A stretch of DNA of 64,000 nucleotides, taken from contig OX465281.1 in the NCBI GenBank assembly GCA_949987705.1, positions 188,405,112-188,469,111 of the forward strand, read 5' to 3'. The notes beneath the pieces are model-generated. The model ran no database searches. It was not told the origin of the DNA and worked only from the letters and a program-made list of their open reading frames with translations. The stretch comes from Thereva unica (lineage: Eukaryota; Arthropoda; Insecta; Diptera; Therevidae). Of the stretch, positions 1 to 10,224 are shown piece by piece (the first letter of the stretch is position 1; each line of letters begins with the position of its first letter). The position numbers and the translations under genes are program-made.

Positions 1-308
1 TAAGAGACAATGGGTGCCGCCTTACTTCGTACACTTCGCTTATGGCGTAGTGGATCCAAGTCCCATCGAAATATTTTTTGATTTCAAGGTTAGTAAAAGT
101 AAAAATGTTAATTAGCAAATATTTAATAAGTATCTCTCGACAGATACCTGAGGATTGGACCAATCAAACGTTTGGAATTGGTGTAATTGGTCGATGGACC
201 CACCATTCTATCCATTACACTGAAAAGTTTAAAGAATTTTTAGATAGTTTTCCAGACTGGACGTATGTGCGCTCTTGGATAGAAAGTTATGACAGTTGGG
301 TGTTTTAA
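1..308 (+). CDS. C-terminal end of an ERMP1-like M28 metallopeptidase (partial, upstream paralog)
   Basis: The window starts inside the penultimate exon, with frame from base 2 to 88 (ending ...EIFFDFK). A GT donor follows at 89, there is a 55-nt intron, and the CAG acceptor ends at 143. The last exon runs 144-308 and ends ...SYDSWVF-stop. Both pieces align residue for residue with the last two exons of the complete gene ending at 51304: VPPYFVHFAYG against [11 protein letters not shown], and WTHHSIHYTEKF against [12 protein letters not shown], with the intron at the same place and phase. ERMP1-like proteins are ER-membrane zinc exopeptidases whose C-terminus is a lumenal beta-rich domain; the catalytic part lies outside this window. 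The arrangement means tandem paralogs in the same orientation, as is common for this family in flies. Identity as a paralog is firm; whether the whole gene is intact cannot be judged. Confidence 0.9.
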
Positions 309-660
309 TTTAGTTTAATAATTTTAAGAGAAATGTTATTTTTAGTAAGAAAGTTTACAATGTAGTTTTAATTTTTACAACTAGTCCCAGTTTCAGTACC
401 CAAATATACTTTATTGTTAAGAAAGATTACTTTTTATACGTTTCAAATGCATTTAATGGTTTACAGCAGCCATGACGTTACAGATTCCCATTACTTTCCT
501 AGTGAGGGCATCCGGCATTTAAAACTCATAATTTTTGACATCAACTTCATCTTCGTTCTTTACCATCGCTGATCGAAATTGGTCCTTTAACATCGGTTTT
601 AGTCAAATTGAGACTGTCGAGTTGTCATAGCTAAATTGGAACCCAAATATCACTTCATGG
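309..660. other. Intergenic, AT-rich, no gene seen
   Basis: This is the 3' flank of the first metallopeptidase gene. No canonical AATAAA is obvious close to the stop. No ORF of interest or repeat was recognised before the Harbinger element. Confidence 0.5.
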
Positions 661-882
661 ACGATGTTTACACTGTTCCTTCCCACGTACGTGCTTGCGC
701 TCCTTTTTCCGCCTTCATGTTCACATTAAAAAATTTGACGAAACAAAACTCATTTTAACTGAAACGATTGGAAATGGAGAAATTTGTTTTGAATGTCATT
801 TGAGTAAATCGTCGTTATAACTTTCTGTGAAATAATTTGAGTGAATAAAACAGTTTCTGAAAGTTCTGAGTTCTGTGAAATA

Positions 883-2182
883 ATGGAGGACGAATTTCTT
901 GTTGCTGCCTCTATAATATATTTAGATTGTGCGGGTTTATTGTATGTGGGGTTACAAAAATGTGAAAAAAGGAGAAAGCGTGAATGGGTGAAGTCTTGGC
1001 GATTAAGGCGGCCAACCAGGGGATCTTTTAATTTTTTGCATCAAGAGCTTCGTTTAGAAGACGAGAATAGTTTCAGAAGGTACATCCGAATGAATGAGGA
1101 ATGCTATGAGGAGATTTTAGGACTTATTAAAGCTGACGCAACGAAATTAGATACACGTCTAAGAGATGCAATATCACCTGAAGAAAAATTATCTGCCACC
1201 CTCAGATTTTTAGCCACTGGAGAGAGTTACAGGAGTTTGGATTTTCAAACAAGGCTTTCACTTTCTTTTCTTTCGCAAACTATTCCCGAAATGTGTTGTC
1301 TTATTTACGAAAAACTTAGGGATAATTATTTGAAGGTAATTACGCATACTTAAATATATTAATAGTAGTTATCATGATAAAATTACTGACGTTTTATTCC
1401 AGTTCCCCTCATCTCATCAAGAATGGCGAAATATTGGGGCAATGTTTGCCCAGCGGTGGCAATTCCCGCTTTGTATTGGGGCTTTAGACGGTAAGCACAT
1501 TGCCTTTCGTGCTTCTAAAAAGGACGGAGGATTGTATTATAATTATAAGGGATTTAATAGCATTGTGCTGCTGGCAATGTGTGACGCTAATTATAAATTT
1601 ACCTACGTCTCAGTAGGCTGTAATGGACGTATCAGTGATGGCGGCGTCTTAAATAGATCCGATTTAAGAAAAATTATTTCCCATTCATCGGAATATTTGC
1701 CTGATGATGAAATTATAGGCAATAACAGAATGCTGCCTTACGTCATAATAGGAGACGACGCTTTTCCTCTCGAGGAGCATATCATGAAACCTTTCCCCTA
1801 TAAAAGCGCAGAAAAAAGGAAACAAATATTTAATTATCGATTGAGCCATGCGCGTCAAACCATAGAACACAGTTTTGGGATTCTAAGCAACAGATTTAGA
1901 GTTCTGCAAACAACAATGCATTTGCATCCACAAAAAGTTAAACAAATTGTGAAAGCATGTTGCGCATTGCATAATTTTTTAATTGTGAAGTCGAATAGCT
2001 ATATGGATCCACTAAATTTTCACCAATACCGCGTCACTGAGAATAGTGAGCAAAGTCGGTCCGAAAATCAAAAGAATTTTTGTAGACTTGCGGGGGATAT
2101 TGTCCTTTGTACATACCAGGCTTCTTTAGGATTTCCACCCGCAAAATTTGGGGCTTTCCTACCTGTGGATTTGTACTTGTAG
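883..2182 (+). CDS. PIF/Harbinger (HARBI1-like) DDE transposase, two exons
   Basis: The start is the ATG at 883 (MEDEFLVAAS); an upstream in-frame GTG at 841 is not a credible eukaryotic start. Exon 1 is 883-1335 and ends ...RDNYLK at a GTAATT donor. The 67-nt intron ends TTCCAG at 1402. Exon 2 is 1403-2182, giving about 410 aa, the usual size for the family. The catalytic triad is visible: D about 180 in IGALDGKH, D about 269 in VIIGDDAFPL, and E about 306 in RQTIEHSFGIL. The ALHNFL motif near residue 340 is typical of the family C-terminus. The N-terminal third is a helical DNA-binding region. The enzyme cuts and pastes the element with 3-bp target duplications. No stop or frameshift is seen, so this copy may still encode a full protein. 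The last 50 residues have no motif I recognise. Confidence 0.85.
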
Positions 2183-2417
2183 GCGATGAGCAAAATTTGC
2201 TGGATAATTTGTTTCACTATATTGGGCCTTAATGCGGTCGATATGTTGTTCACATCACTTGAAGAAGTAGACGGTATGGCGGTTTCCAACAAATTTGATG
2301 TAGTTTTCTTTGGTGTACTGGATGCTGATGGCGGAATATTTTCCATGTTATAGGAACTATAAGGCAGTGAACCAGTTGTGTCCCTTGAGCTATGCCCGCA
2401 ATGGCAATTTTAACTGC

Positions 2418-3244
2418 TCATTTTCTTCCTTTCTCCTCCTTTTTTTGGGCATCACGGATTATATCTAAAATTTTCCACTTAGTTTGAAAGAATAGATCGT
2501 CCGACAATTCTTTTGTCTCCATTTCGACTATTTTAGCGAGTTTTCCTTCTCGCGTTTTATCATTTGAAGTTGATTGTTCGGACTTCACATTCTTCATTAT
2601 TTCTCCTGCGCGCTCTAATGAATCCAAAATCTGCCGTTCAAATTTCAGGTTTTTTTTGGTTTTCGGCGGTTCCTAAAATTGTGGTTCTAATTAATTACCG
2701 TTCATTACTACATGCCGAAAATATTAAAATACCTCAACTTGATCCTGTTTTCCTGAACTAAGGGTGTTAGATTCCGAATAGTCAAGTATATCCACTGGTG
2801 TTGCATCATCACTTAACTCCTATTACAGTGAAGAGATTATTATTATAAACAAATATTTCAATATATAAATAGATACACATACCTTCAAAAAAGTTATATT
2901 GGAATCCATTTCCATTTCCTCTTCGAACCGATCTAGAAATTGCAAATGCTGGAAGCACCACAACCGTGGCGAGTAAACATCGTCAGCACCAGCTCCGCTT
3001 TTTTTGGATTTTTGAATTAAAGCCTTCTCCTTTAAATATTGTGATCTTAAAGTTTTTATTTTTGCCTTTAAATCACTAACTTTCACTCCCGGCTTTTTTT
3101 CTTTTAATTTCATTAAAATTTCGCTGAAGCAGTGTTCTCGTTTTACTCGATTTTTATAATCTAAGTGCTTTATATTGTATAACTGCGGAAACTGTTCAAA
3201 AAGTTCTATAAAAATAGAGTGTCATCTCTATTCCAATTTGCCAT
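2418..3244 (-). pseudogene. MADF-domain partner protein of the Harbinger element, one frameshift
   Basis: Reading on -, ATG at 3244 gives MANWNRDDTLFL, then a stop caused by one missing base near 3209. In the shifted frame the text resumes as IELFEQFPQLYN and continues ...DYKNRVKREHCFSEIL, the typical MADF pattern (acidic/aromatic helix, LY, DYKNR). Exons are 3244-2883, 2819-2733 and 2672-2418, with GT-AG introns of 63 and 60 nt, and phases fit. The restored length would be about 234 aa, normal for such proteins. The C-terminal exon is charged and helical (ERAGEIMKNVKSEQ) like the dimerisation tails of MADF/BESS proteins. In Harbinger elements this protein is thought to bind the termini and bring the transposase to the nucleus. 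Except for the single indel it looks intact, so a sequencing error is the alternative reading. A further - strand reading frame at 2346-2068 could be another C-terminal exon, but I cannot link it by splice sites. Confidence 0.75.
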
Positions 3245-3931
3245 TTTTAATCTTTTCAAAGCAACAACTTTTACAACTAAATGAAACAACTATGATCTTG
3301 CGGCTATGTCCACTAACGAACTAAACTACTTATTCTGCAACATTTATTTTTATATTCCTTTCTTAGTCATGTAATGCGAAAATGTTTAGTGTTCGCGGAA
3401 CTGCTAATGAATTATCCTTTTACTAACCGACTTTTCATTGTACATTTTGGTTGTAAAATGCGTTCGTTGTATTACCGTACATATACATACAAACATTCGG
3501 TCGCCGGGCAATAAAACCCCTATTGATACATTTCGCTAATTGCTTTTTTTCCGATATTTTTCTGGGAATTTATTCCACTCCTCGTTTCATTAATGAACTG
3601 AATTTTGTTCACTGTTGGTTTTTCCCTCAATTGTTTCTGCAACAGTTATAAAACCCTTAGAAAACCCACAATATAACAATAAATTTTTTAATTGTAAATT
3701 TTTTTTTTTTAAATCTTGAATAACGAATTTTAAGGTCCATTTCCCTAGTTTTAACACTTAAGGTAAAGTAAAATGTGAAACAGTTGTAATGACCAATCAA
3801 AACTTGTTCCACGTTCCGTCACGAACAAGAATTTTAATTTTCGTTCGTCATTTTCATTCGTCACCTCCACTTCCCCCTTCACCAACAAATTCGAGTCTGA
3901 CGTTCGTTCCTACGTCCAATGTAAACATCGT

Positions 3932-4256
3932 CATGTGTTTGTAGCTTACATCAGGTATCAGGGTACACCTTAGGGCAAAACCTCTCCAGCCATGGTGGTA
4001 TTTCAATCCTCCTTCGGAATGGCTAATGACAAAATTTATATTAGTACGACTTCTGCTAGTCACTGCTGGTTTAAAATTATTATTACTATTAATCCCGTAT
4101 AGCAACCAAAGCGCATAGAGGGCCAACTCCACCGAAATACTACATACATATACATATTAGCAAAAACTGGAAGTAAGAAGAGATAACTACAAGCATGCTG
4201 TAGTACAGAACTTGACTGGTTAAATTACGACTGTAAAGACGCAATTGAAGAAAAAA
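3932..4256. other. No gene or repeat recognised
   Basis: Flank between the Harbinger element and the next LINE remnant. Only short chance frames are present. Confidence 0.4.
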
Positions 4257-5520
4257 CTAGAGCCACCGGTCGTCATGGAAGTCGTCAAGCGAAAAACAAA
4301 AAATCATAGACAAGCCTTGCAGAAAGAAGAAGAGAGAATATCTAAAAAGAGAGAAACTGCAGATACGGAACACTTCAATAAAGGGAGAATTAGAGAAGAG
4401 AATAAAGGAACTCGCTAGGTTACCAATAAGTTTCAGCAAAGACCGGACATCTGCAGGCAAATGGGAGCCTATTTGTAGACCCTGAGGATAAAATAAATGT
4501 TGAGAGAATATTTTCAGAACCTAATCCACACTGAACGAACATTTGTAATTCCTCAAGATAATATCTCAATAGAACCACGAGCACTGGATGAGCTGCATGA
4601 TCGCCACCCAGTGGGAAAAATTGGGAGCGCTGCACAGGGGAGTGCACTTGGAGCACTCTCAAGGGAGCTTTCCTGGAGTTTTCATAAATTTTATAGAAAA
4701 AAATAAAACGGGCAATTATCTTCATGCCAATAAAATGTGATATTAGCATACTCAATAGCCCGACTCTCGTTCGATACGGGGGACAAGCGGCTTTAGAAAC
4801 CCAGCGGGAAATGGAGTGCTCCAAGAGCCATCTTTGAGCGCACCAAAAGGAGCTTACAGTACTCCCGTTCCGATACCAGTTCCCAGCTACAAAACTTTCA
4901 GAATCCTTGTGAAACAAAAACTAGGACCTATAGCAGAAACCCTTATAGGAGAATATCAAGCTGGTTTTAGGACAAACAGGTCAACATCGGACCAGCTGCT
5001 GATCTTAAAACAAATTCTGGAGAAAACCTGTGAAAGGAATGTAGAGATATACCTGATATTTGTCGATTTTAAACAGGTATATGACTCAATAAACTGAAAG
5101 AGGCTATACGAGATTATATGGGAATTAGAAGTCCCCCAAAACTGGTACAAATCATAAAATGCGCAACAAATAGCTCAATGGCGAAGGTAAAGATCCAAAA
5201 CGCTGTAACAGAACAGTTCGAATTACGACAAGGACTTAGACACTGGAATGGGCTGCCCCTAATGTTTTTCAACCTCGCCTTAGAGTGGGTGATAAGGAAA
5301 ACGTCTGTCCAGAGAAGTGCATCAGCGAACATCTTGGGGAGGTCCTTTTTGGCAGCAAAAGAAGCTCATGTCGAATTAAAAGAGGCGGCAAAAGACATAG
5401 ACATAAACGAAGGCGATGCAACAATCCATAGCAGGAAGATTTAGAATGGAAAGATATATAACTATCGACGAACACAACCTAGAAGTAGTCGATAAAACGG
5501 TCTACTTCTGGTTTATAATT
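4257..5520 (+). pseudogene. Degenerate non-LTR retrotransposon reverse transcriptase
   Basis: Several short + frames carry pieces of one reverse transcriptase in order. A linker lies around 4260-4700. RT motifs QAGFRTNRSTSDQLLILKQ (about 4959-5015) and LIFVDFKQVYDSIN (about 5053-5094) follow. After a stop comes LRQGLRHWNGLPLMFFNLALEW (about 5224-5289), which corresponds to the LRQGD...FNLALE segment of the LINE at 10-11 kb. The YADD box is lost. It is a distant relative of that LINE family and old, judging by the number of stops and indels. Confidence 0.7.
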
Positions 5521-6072
5521 ACTAAAAGAAACAATGAAAAAAAAAATGAAAAAGAAGAAATAACCAGACGAGTACTACTGACGAATAGATCCTTTTATGC
5601 CACGTACATATATTTAATTAAAATAGAAATTGTTAAAAGTTTGTTGCATGCATATATTGAGCTTTTTAATAATCGTCAAACGTCTTTATCGACACGTAAA
5701 GAGACGATATCGTGTCGCCAAATGCCAATTTTTATTTATCGAAAGACGACAATGTCGACTCGAGAAACAAAATACGGCCCCTGGCTGCACACTGGATACG
5801 AATTTGTATCGTACGTAAACGTACATTTAGCTTTAGACGTCCGGACCAGCACACTGGTTGCGTTTTTCTCCGTTTAAATGCAAGTATTGACTGTGATCTG
5901 TGCCCTCTGACATCATCGTAATGAATAATGTACATCTGCTAAATAGTTCTTCGCTAATTTGAAGACTGCAGCCATCGTAGAATCGAATGGATGCGTAAAA
6001 TTAATTTAACAAGAGATGAGTTTGGCCAGTTCCATTATATTATGGCGGATTTAAATAATGAGCCCGGGCTAT
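5521..6072. other. No gene recognised
   Basis: AT-rich sequence with short chance frames. It includes the palindromic CGTACGTAAACGTAC near 5811 and repeated GTCGAC/CGACAC motifs between 5685 and 5765. I could not assign it to a family. Confidence 0.35.
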
Positions 6073-6478
6073 GGGTGCTTTCAGTAATGCATACTTGCAT
6101 GCGCAAATATGCGCAAATGCGACAAAGTGGTTTGCATGACATATGTGACAAAGCGACTTGCGCATGTAAACATGCATGCATTAGTGAACTTCTTTGCCCA
6201 TAATTGCAAATGTCGACGGTCAATTAGTAGCGCCATACGCTCATCGTTTCATTCTGGTTGGAAATTTTCTGCCGGGAGTGGCAGTACATTTGTGACATTT
6301 CATTCTTCTTCTTTAAATTTCAGTATTGCATGCAGTTGAAAGCACATGCAGACCTTGCGCTTATTTGCCTCGCACGTTTTAATTTATGAACCCTGTGGGA
6401 ACGTATGTTTTGATTTCTTGCTTTAATGAAGCTCTTGCATGCGCAAATTTGCGCAAACATGCATTAATGAAAGCACTC
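6073..6478. mobile_element. 406-bp MITE with terminal inverted repeats
   Basis: The left end reads GGGTGCTTTCAGTAATGCAT. The reverse complement of the right end (6459-6478) reads GAGTGCTTTCATTAATGCAT, two differences in 20. The flanks are TAT at 6070-6072 and TAT at 6479-6481, a possible 3-bp target duplication. Behind each end lies a GCGCAAATNTGCGC palindrome (6106-6119 and 6441-6454), so the ends can form nested hairpins. No coding capacity. Superfamily uncertain; a 3-bp duplication would fit PIF/Harbinger. Confidence 0.65.
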
Positions 6479-7029
6479 TATTTCATGGTTATCTATGCAT
6501 GAATAAAGAAACCCTGGAATATATCCTAATCGTAAGGCCTTGCGTCGATGGTCACGTAAGTGATATGCTGAATGACTTTGACCCCCTGAAACCAAATTAA
6601 TAAATTTTTCAAATAGTCCAGTGCAATTAGGAATGAAATTGCATTTTACGATGTTCGACATTACTTTTCTTTTTAATTTGTTCGGGTACATCTGAGAATG
6701 AAGTATATGTGGGTTCGCAGTGTGTAGGAAAAAGCCGCCATCTTGAAAAAGAGGGAGAGGTCGTTTATAATAAATAACTCGTTTGCATGCAATGATAGCT
6801 GAAAATGATCAATGGAGAATAAAATTATCTACGTGGAGAATAAAATTATCTCAACGTGGTCTGTAAGTTGATTTAGCTCAAAGTTATGGCCGCTCAAAGT
6901 ACAACCTTGATCGTGTGGTCGGGGTTGAATGCAATTTTTACGATCAACTCGTAAGATATTAATTTGTGTGGGCTAATGCCGAATACCTTAAACTGCTAGT
7001 AATAATTACCTTTACAATAAGCCCTTGGT
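6479..7029. other. No gene recognised; short direct duplication
   Basis: The only structure noticed is a tandem duplication of about 22 nt (TGGAGAATAAAATTATCT twice) at 6813-6852. Confidence 0.4.
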
Positions 7030-7600
7030 CGTCATTCTCGCTTGTATAGTTTGCGAGCATTCCAACGCCAAAGTTCCCATTGCACGTGTCTATTTGAATG
7101 TCGCACTCTCGGATTTCTTTCTGTAAATCTTTGAAAATGCAGATTCGGGCGGGAACATTTTTTAGCTTACTACCATTGAGCTTGAGTTTGCGAGATCGAA
7201 CAATCGATCATTGGTAACGTTGTGTAGGCTATGCTTTCTTATGACTCCTAGGAACTCCTCTTCTTTTCCTACTTTGGCTTTCATATCTCCAAGAACCATT
7301 TTAATGTCATTTGACGGTATTAACCTGAAGGTGTTTGTTAGCTCTTGGTAGAACTACTCTTTCTCCTCATCCGGTTTCTCTTCTGTGGGCTCGTGGACTG
7401 TTATAGGACTAATGTTATGTAGCCTTGTTTTAAGGCGAAGCGTGTATTTCCTATTGCTTACTGGCTTGAAGTCCAGAATCAGTGATTTCATTTCCTTCTG
7501 TATGATGAATGCTACTACGAACTCTCTTCTCCACTCGATGATCCACTGGAGGGTACCGTGCGGGTTGTTAGATCCATTATACAACTATGGGTCCATTTTG
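7030..7600 (-). pseudogene. LINE endonuclease-domain fragment
   Basis: The - strand frames give ITVHEPTEEKPDEEKE (7420-7357), then, after a stop, FYQELTNTF and IKMVLGDMKAKVGKEEE (about 7350-7250). Then HSLHNVTNDRLFDLANSS follows towards 7170. This matches the order of an exonuclease-endonuclease-phosphatase domain in RTE-type LINEs (GDFNAKVG, then a TNDRG.L..FA motif), with the catalytic N of GDFN replaced. It is interrupted at its 5' side by the SINE beginning at 7600. Degenerate. Confidence 0.6.
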
Positions 7601-8083
7601 GGGGCCTCGGAAGTCTAGGGGTAAGGCACCTGACTGCTATCCCAGAGGTCCCGCGTTCGAATCCCGGCCAGCCCCACGGTCCATCGCCTTTTTCACTTTC
7701 CCACCCGCATAACTTTCCTTCTTTCTTCTCCTCTCTTTACATTCCGGATGCCTCCTGTCATAGTCTTCGCTAGTGTTTCCCCGCTCCACCAAGCGCATGA
7801 CATAGGTTGGCTGATGAGTTTCAACTCGTTTCAGGAGGCATAACACTCCAGCGAGTTGTTTCTCAAAAATGCCCCGATGCCAGAGTCGCGAAATGGTTGG
7901 AAATATGTATGTGGAATAAAAATATCGCGGCTAGGTTGTGGCAGCTCCTTCCTACTTCTCTTTCTACTCTCTATCTTCCGGCTAGAGCTGCTGTTCGACA
8001 TTCAATGCGAAAAAAAAAATAAATTGTCGAACAGTACAAAGGGACTTTCCCTAAGCCTCTAGTCTATCACATAAAAAAAAAAA
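7600..8083 (+). mobile_element. tRNA-derived SINE, full length (reference copy)
   Basis: The head is tRNA-like: GGGGCCTCGG, an A-box-like AGTCTAGGGGTAAGGC, and a B box GTTCGAATCCCGG at about 7653-7665, closing with CCAGCCCC. A pyrimidine-rich stretch (7680-7745) and a body of about 330 bp follow. The tail is CTAGTCTATCACAT plus an A-run ending at 8083. At least five more pieces of the same family occur in this window, on both strands. RNA polymerase III promoter boxes imply transcription in the past or present. The 484-bp length is long for a SINE. Confidence 0.85.
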
Positions 8084-8939
8084 TTTGTTATATTTTTTAG
8101 TACTAATAAAAGCGAACGCAGAGTGCCCGTTCTGTTGAAGTCCGTACTGTCCGAGGCCTACCTTAAGGATTCGTGTCGGGTGTCTTTTTTACGATGGAAG
8201 GTTGTCGGCCTTCCACCCAACCCTGGACCTGGACCTGGAGGACCAATCCGGTATTTGCTTCGTTTTGAGGCGCGAAGCACTCGCCTTTCAGCCTCCTTAG
8301 TCTGTTACTCATGCATAAGTAGACAAGAACATCCAGGGGACACCCGATGTAAAATCTAAATCTTCGTGGAGCTGGAGGTAGGATTCGTTAGCATATCGGA
8401 AAATCTTAGATCGTGTTTACCTTAGATCGTAGGTGGCGTTACCAAGGATTCATCTCTCACCATCAAAGGTCCCTGAAGCCGTTGCTACCATTTGACCCCC
8501 TCGGTGCTCATTTACTTTTATATAGAGTTTCCTGGCATTGTTTCGGTTGTTCGCTTCTTCTATAGTCGACATTTCGTTTTCCCAGTACTGATTATTTTTC
8601 ACTATGTGCACTCCTGTCGCCTCTCTGACCCAAATTAGGTAAATGATTTTACTACTTCAAACCCCTGTTCCTCTACGCAGATTGTGCCACCAAGGTTAGG
8701 TACAGGACCTATAATAACCTATAAAATGAGAGGTCCAGAGGCCAAGAACAATGAGAAAGCATTCTCGATGTGCTCTTCTTCCAGTTCCCTCCCGACTTTC
8801 ACCTTAAACTGTACTGACGACCGTAAGGCCTGACAAACAATTATCCTTGGAACTACGCAAGGTTGTAGTATTGGAATTATTATACCGCTTTGTTAGTTTC
8901 AGCAACACAACCTGTAGATATATAGTTAAAGCTCTTTAA
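8084..8939. other. Old repeat debris, no intact gene
   Basis: The segment 8630-8700, read on -, gives LGGTICVEEQGFEVVKSF, which resembles the post-RT segment of the LINE at 10.3 kb (EHEFDVVKSFNYLGS), so this is likely LINE debris. The rest is unassigned. Confidence 0.4.
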
Positions 8940-9285
8940 GTTATCTATGTAGGTTCTGGGATGATGCAGAGCTGTGACTCGGTAGAAGGTATAACGTGAC
9001 TCTCATCGGGGTTCCCGGGCATAGGGAAATCCATTCCACGCATGTTGCTACTTCCTGTATAAATATCCGGCTGTAGCCAAGTAGCACACAGCAGGCAGCT
9101 ACGTTACAGAAGACTGCCGAGACTAGGGGTCGGGGCATTGATAAGATTTCTAAACTCCACAGGATAGCTTTAAACATCCACCACAGCCAGCGAATGGCGC
9201 ATTTTGTCGGGGGCGCAATTTCAGATATTAAGATTTTTAAAAAATTTAAAATTTTGAAAAAAAAAACCAAAAAAAAACAAAACAA
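8940..9285 (+). pseudogene. RNase H-domain remnant of a LINE
   Basis: The + frame reads LWDDAELXLGRRYNVTLIGV then PGHREIHSTHVATSC, recalling the V.L.WVPGH.GI.GNE.AD segment of RNase H in Jockey/I/R1-type ORF2 proteins. A C-terminal helical stretch (IALNIHHSQRMAHFVGG) continues to 9220, and a poly-A-like tract lies at 9240-9295. Stops are present. A weak but ordered match. Confidence 0.5.
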
Positions 9286-9295
9286 AAAAAATTAA

Positions 9296-9751
9296 ATGTC
9301 AATCTCTGCCCCTGTACTAATCGTGCAGGAAGTTTCCAGAGATTGTAGCTTCGAGATTCGAGAAATTCTCATTTATTTAGAGCACTTTTTGAAAATGCTA
9401 TAAAAAAGCACACACTGGAAAAAATGTTCCAATAGCTCTCGCTGCTGTATTGCTGTTTACCATGATTGATATACACGTGAGGGCGCTGTTGCTGCACTTT
9501 TAAATTCCATTTCAAAAATTGTTAAAAAAGGTAAATGAACAAAATGAGTAGAACAAAACTGCTAGTGACGAGAACTCCTATTTAATTGATCTTCTTTGTT
9601 TATACCCCGGCTTCAACGGCCTCAGTTCAATAATGCTCAATAGTCTATTGATTATTTCTTAAAAAACAGGGCATTAAGGAACTAAGACGTTCACGGGTTT
9701 TTGTTGCAGGAATCGTTCAATGAGTCATTCTAGAAGAAAAACCCGCGGGGT
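9296..9751. other. No gene recognised
   Basis: Unassigned AT-rich sequence. It is the pre-insertion flank of the LINE that follows. Confidence 0.4.
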
Positions 9752-9782
9752 GCTATTAAATTCTTCTTCTTCTTTAACGGCT

Positions 9783-10220
9783 CTACAACCGGGATCCGGT
9801 CCTGGCCTCGCGCAACTGTTCTCTCCACCGGTCCCGATTCTGAGCCGATGTCATCCAGTTTGGCATCCCTAAACTCTGAGCGTCCTGGTCCACGCCATCC
9901 TTCCAGCGAAGGTTGGGCCTCCCTCGCTGTCGCACCCCATAGGTCTTACCGCAGAGAACTTTCCGAGCAGGCTCATCTTCACTCATACGAGCTAGATGCC
10001 CTGCCCACCGGAGCCTACCGAGCTTTATTTTCTTCACAACATCTATGTCGCGATAGCGCTCGTAGATCTCGTCATTGTAGAGTCTCCGGAATCGTCCTTC
10101 CTCACATACGGGGCCAACAATCCTCCGAAGTATTTTCCTCTCAAACACGCCCAAGAGGTTTGAGTGCTTTTTGCTAAGCACCCACGTTTCGGATGCATAT
10201 GTGAGAACGGGTAAGACCAT
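9783..10220 (-). pseudogene. C-terminal region of the family A ORF2 (zinc-knuckle-less tail)
   Basis: It reads MVLPVLTYASETWVLSKKHS and continues with KIKLGRLRWAGHLARM and GVRQRGRPNLRWKDGVDQDA, a tail characteristic of RTE-like ORF2 proteins. It lies in a different frame from the RT, and the M is internal rather than a real start. The stop is 10 bp before the GAA tail. Confidence 0.8.
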
Positions 10221-10224
10221 CGTC

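Larger units (their letters stand above)
661..3931. mobile_element. PIF/Harbinger DNA transposon carrying transposase and MADF genes
   Basis: A 3.27-kb block holds the two genes expected of a Harbinger element in convergent orientation: a DDE transposase on + (883-2182) and a MADF-domain protein on - (3244-2418). Candidate terminal inverted repeats are ACGATGTTTACA at 661-672 and its reverse complement at 3920-3931. The similarity continues only weakly inward, and no clean 3-bp target duplication is visible next to them, so the exact ends are tentative. Family knowledge: Harbinger elements need both the nuclease and a Myb/SANT- or MADF-like partner. The transposase reads clean and the partner has one frameshift, so this is a recently active but probably non-autonomous copy. 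Confidence 0.75.

Noticed and set aside
2068..2346. Minus-strand frame MENIPPSASSTPKKTT... overlapping the end of the Harbinger transposase
   Set aside because: Protein-like composition, but no splice link to the MADF gene and no recognised domain; kept only as a remark.
7640..7676. tRNA gene candidate in the 7.6-kb SINE head
   Set aside because: Same reason: SINE head with body and A-tail, repeated at other loci.
9848..10177. Plus-strand 109-codon frame opposite the LINE
   Set aside because: Antisense shadow of the ORF2 C-terminus; the same shadow recurs opposite the LINE copies at 23.4 and 53.5 kb.
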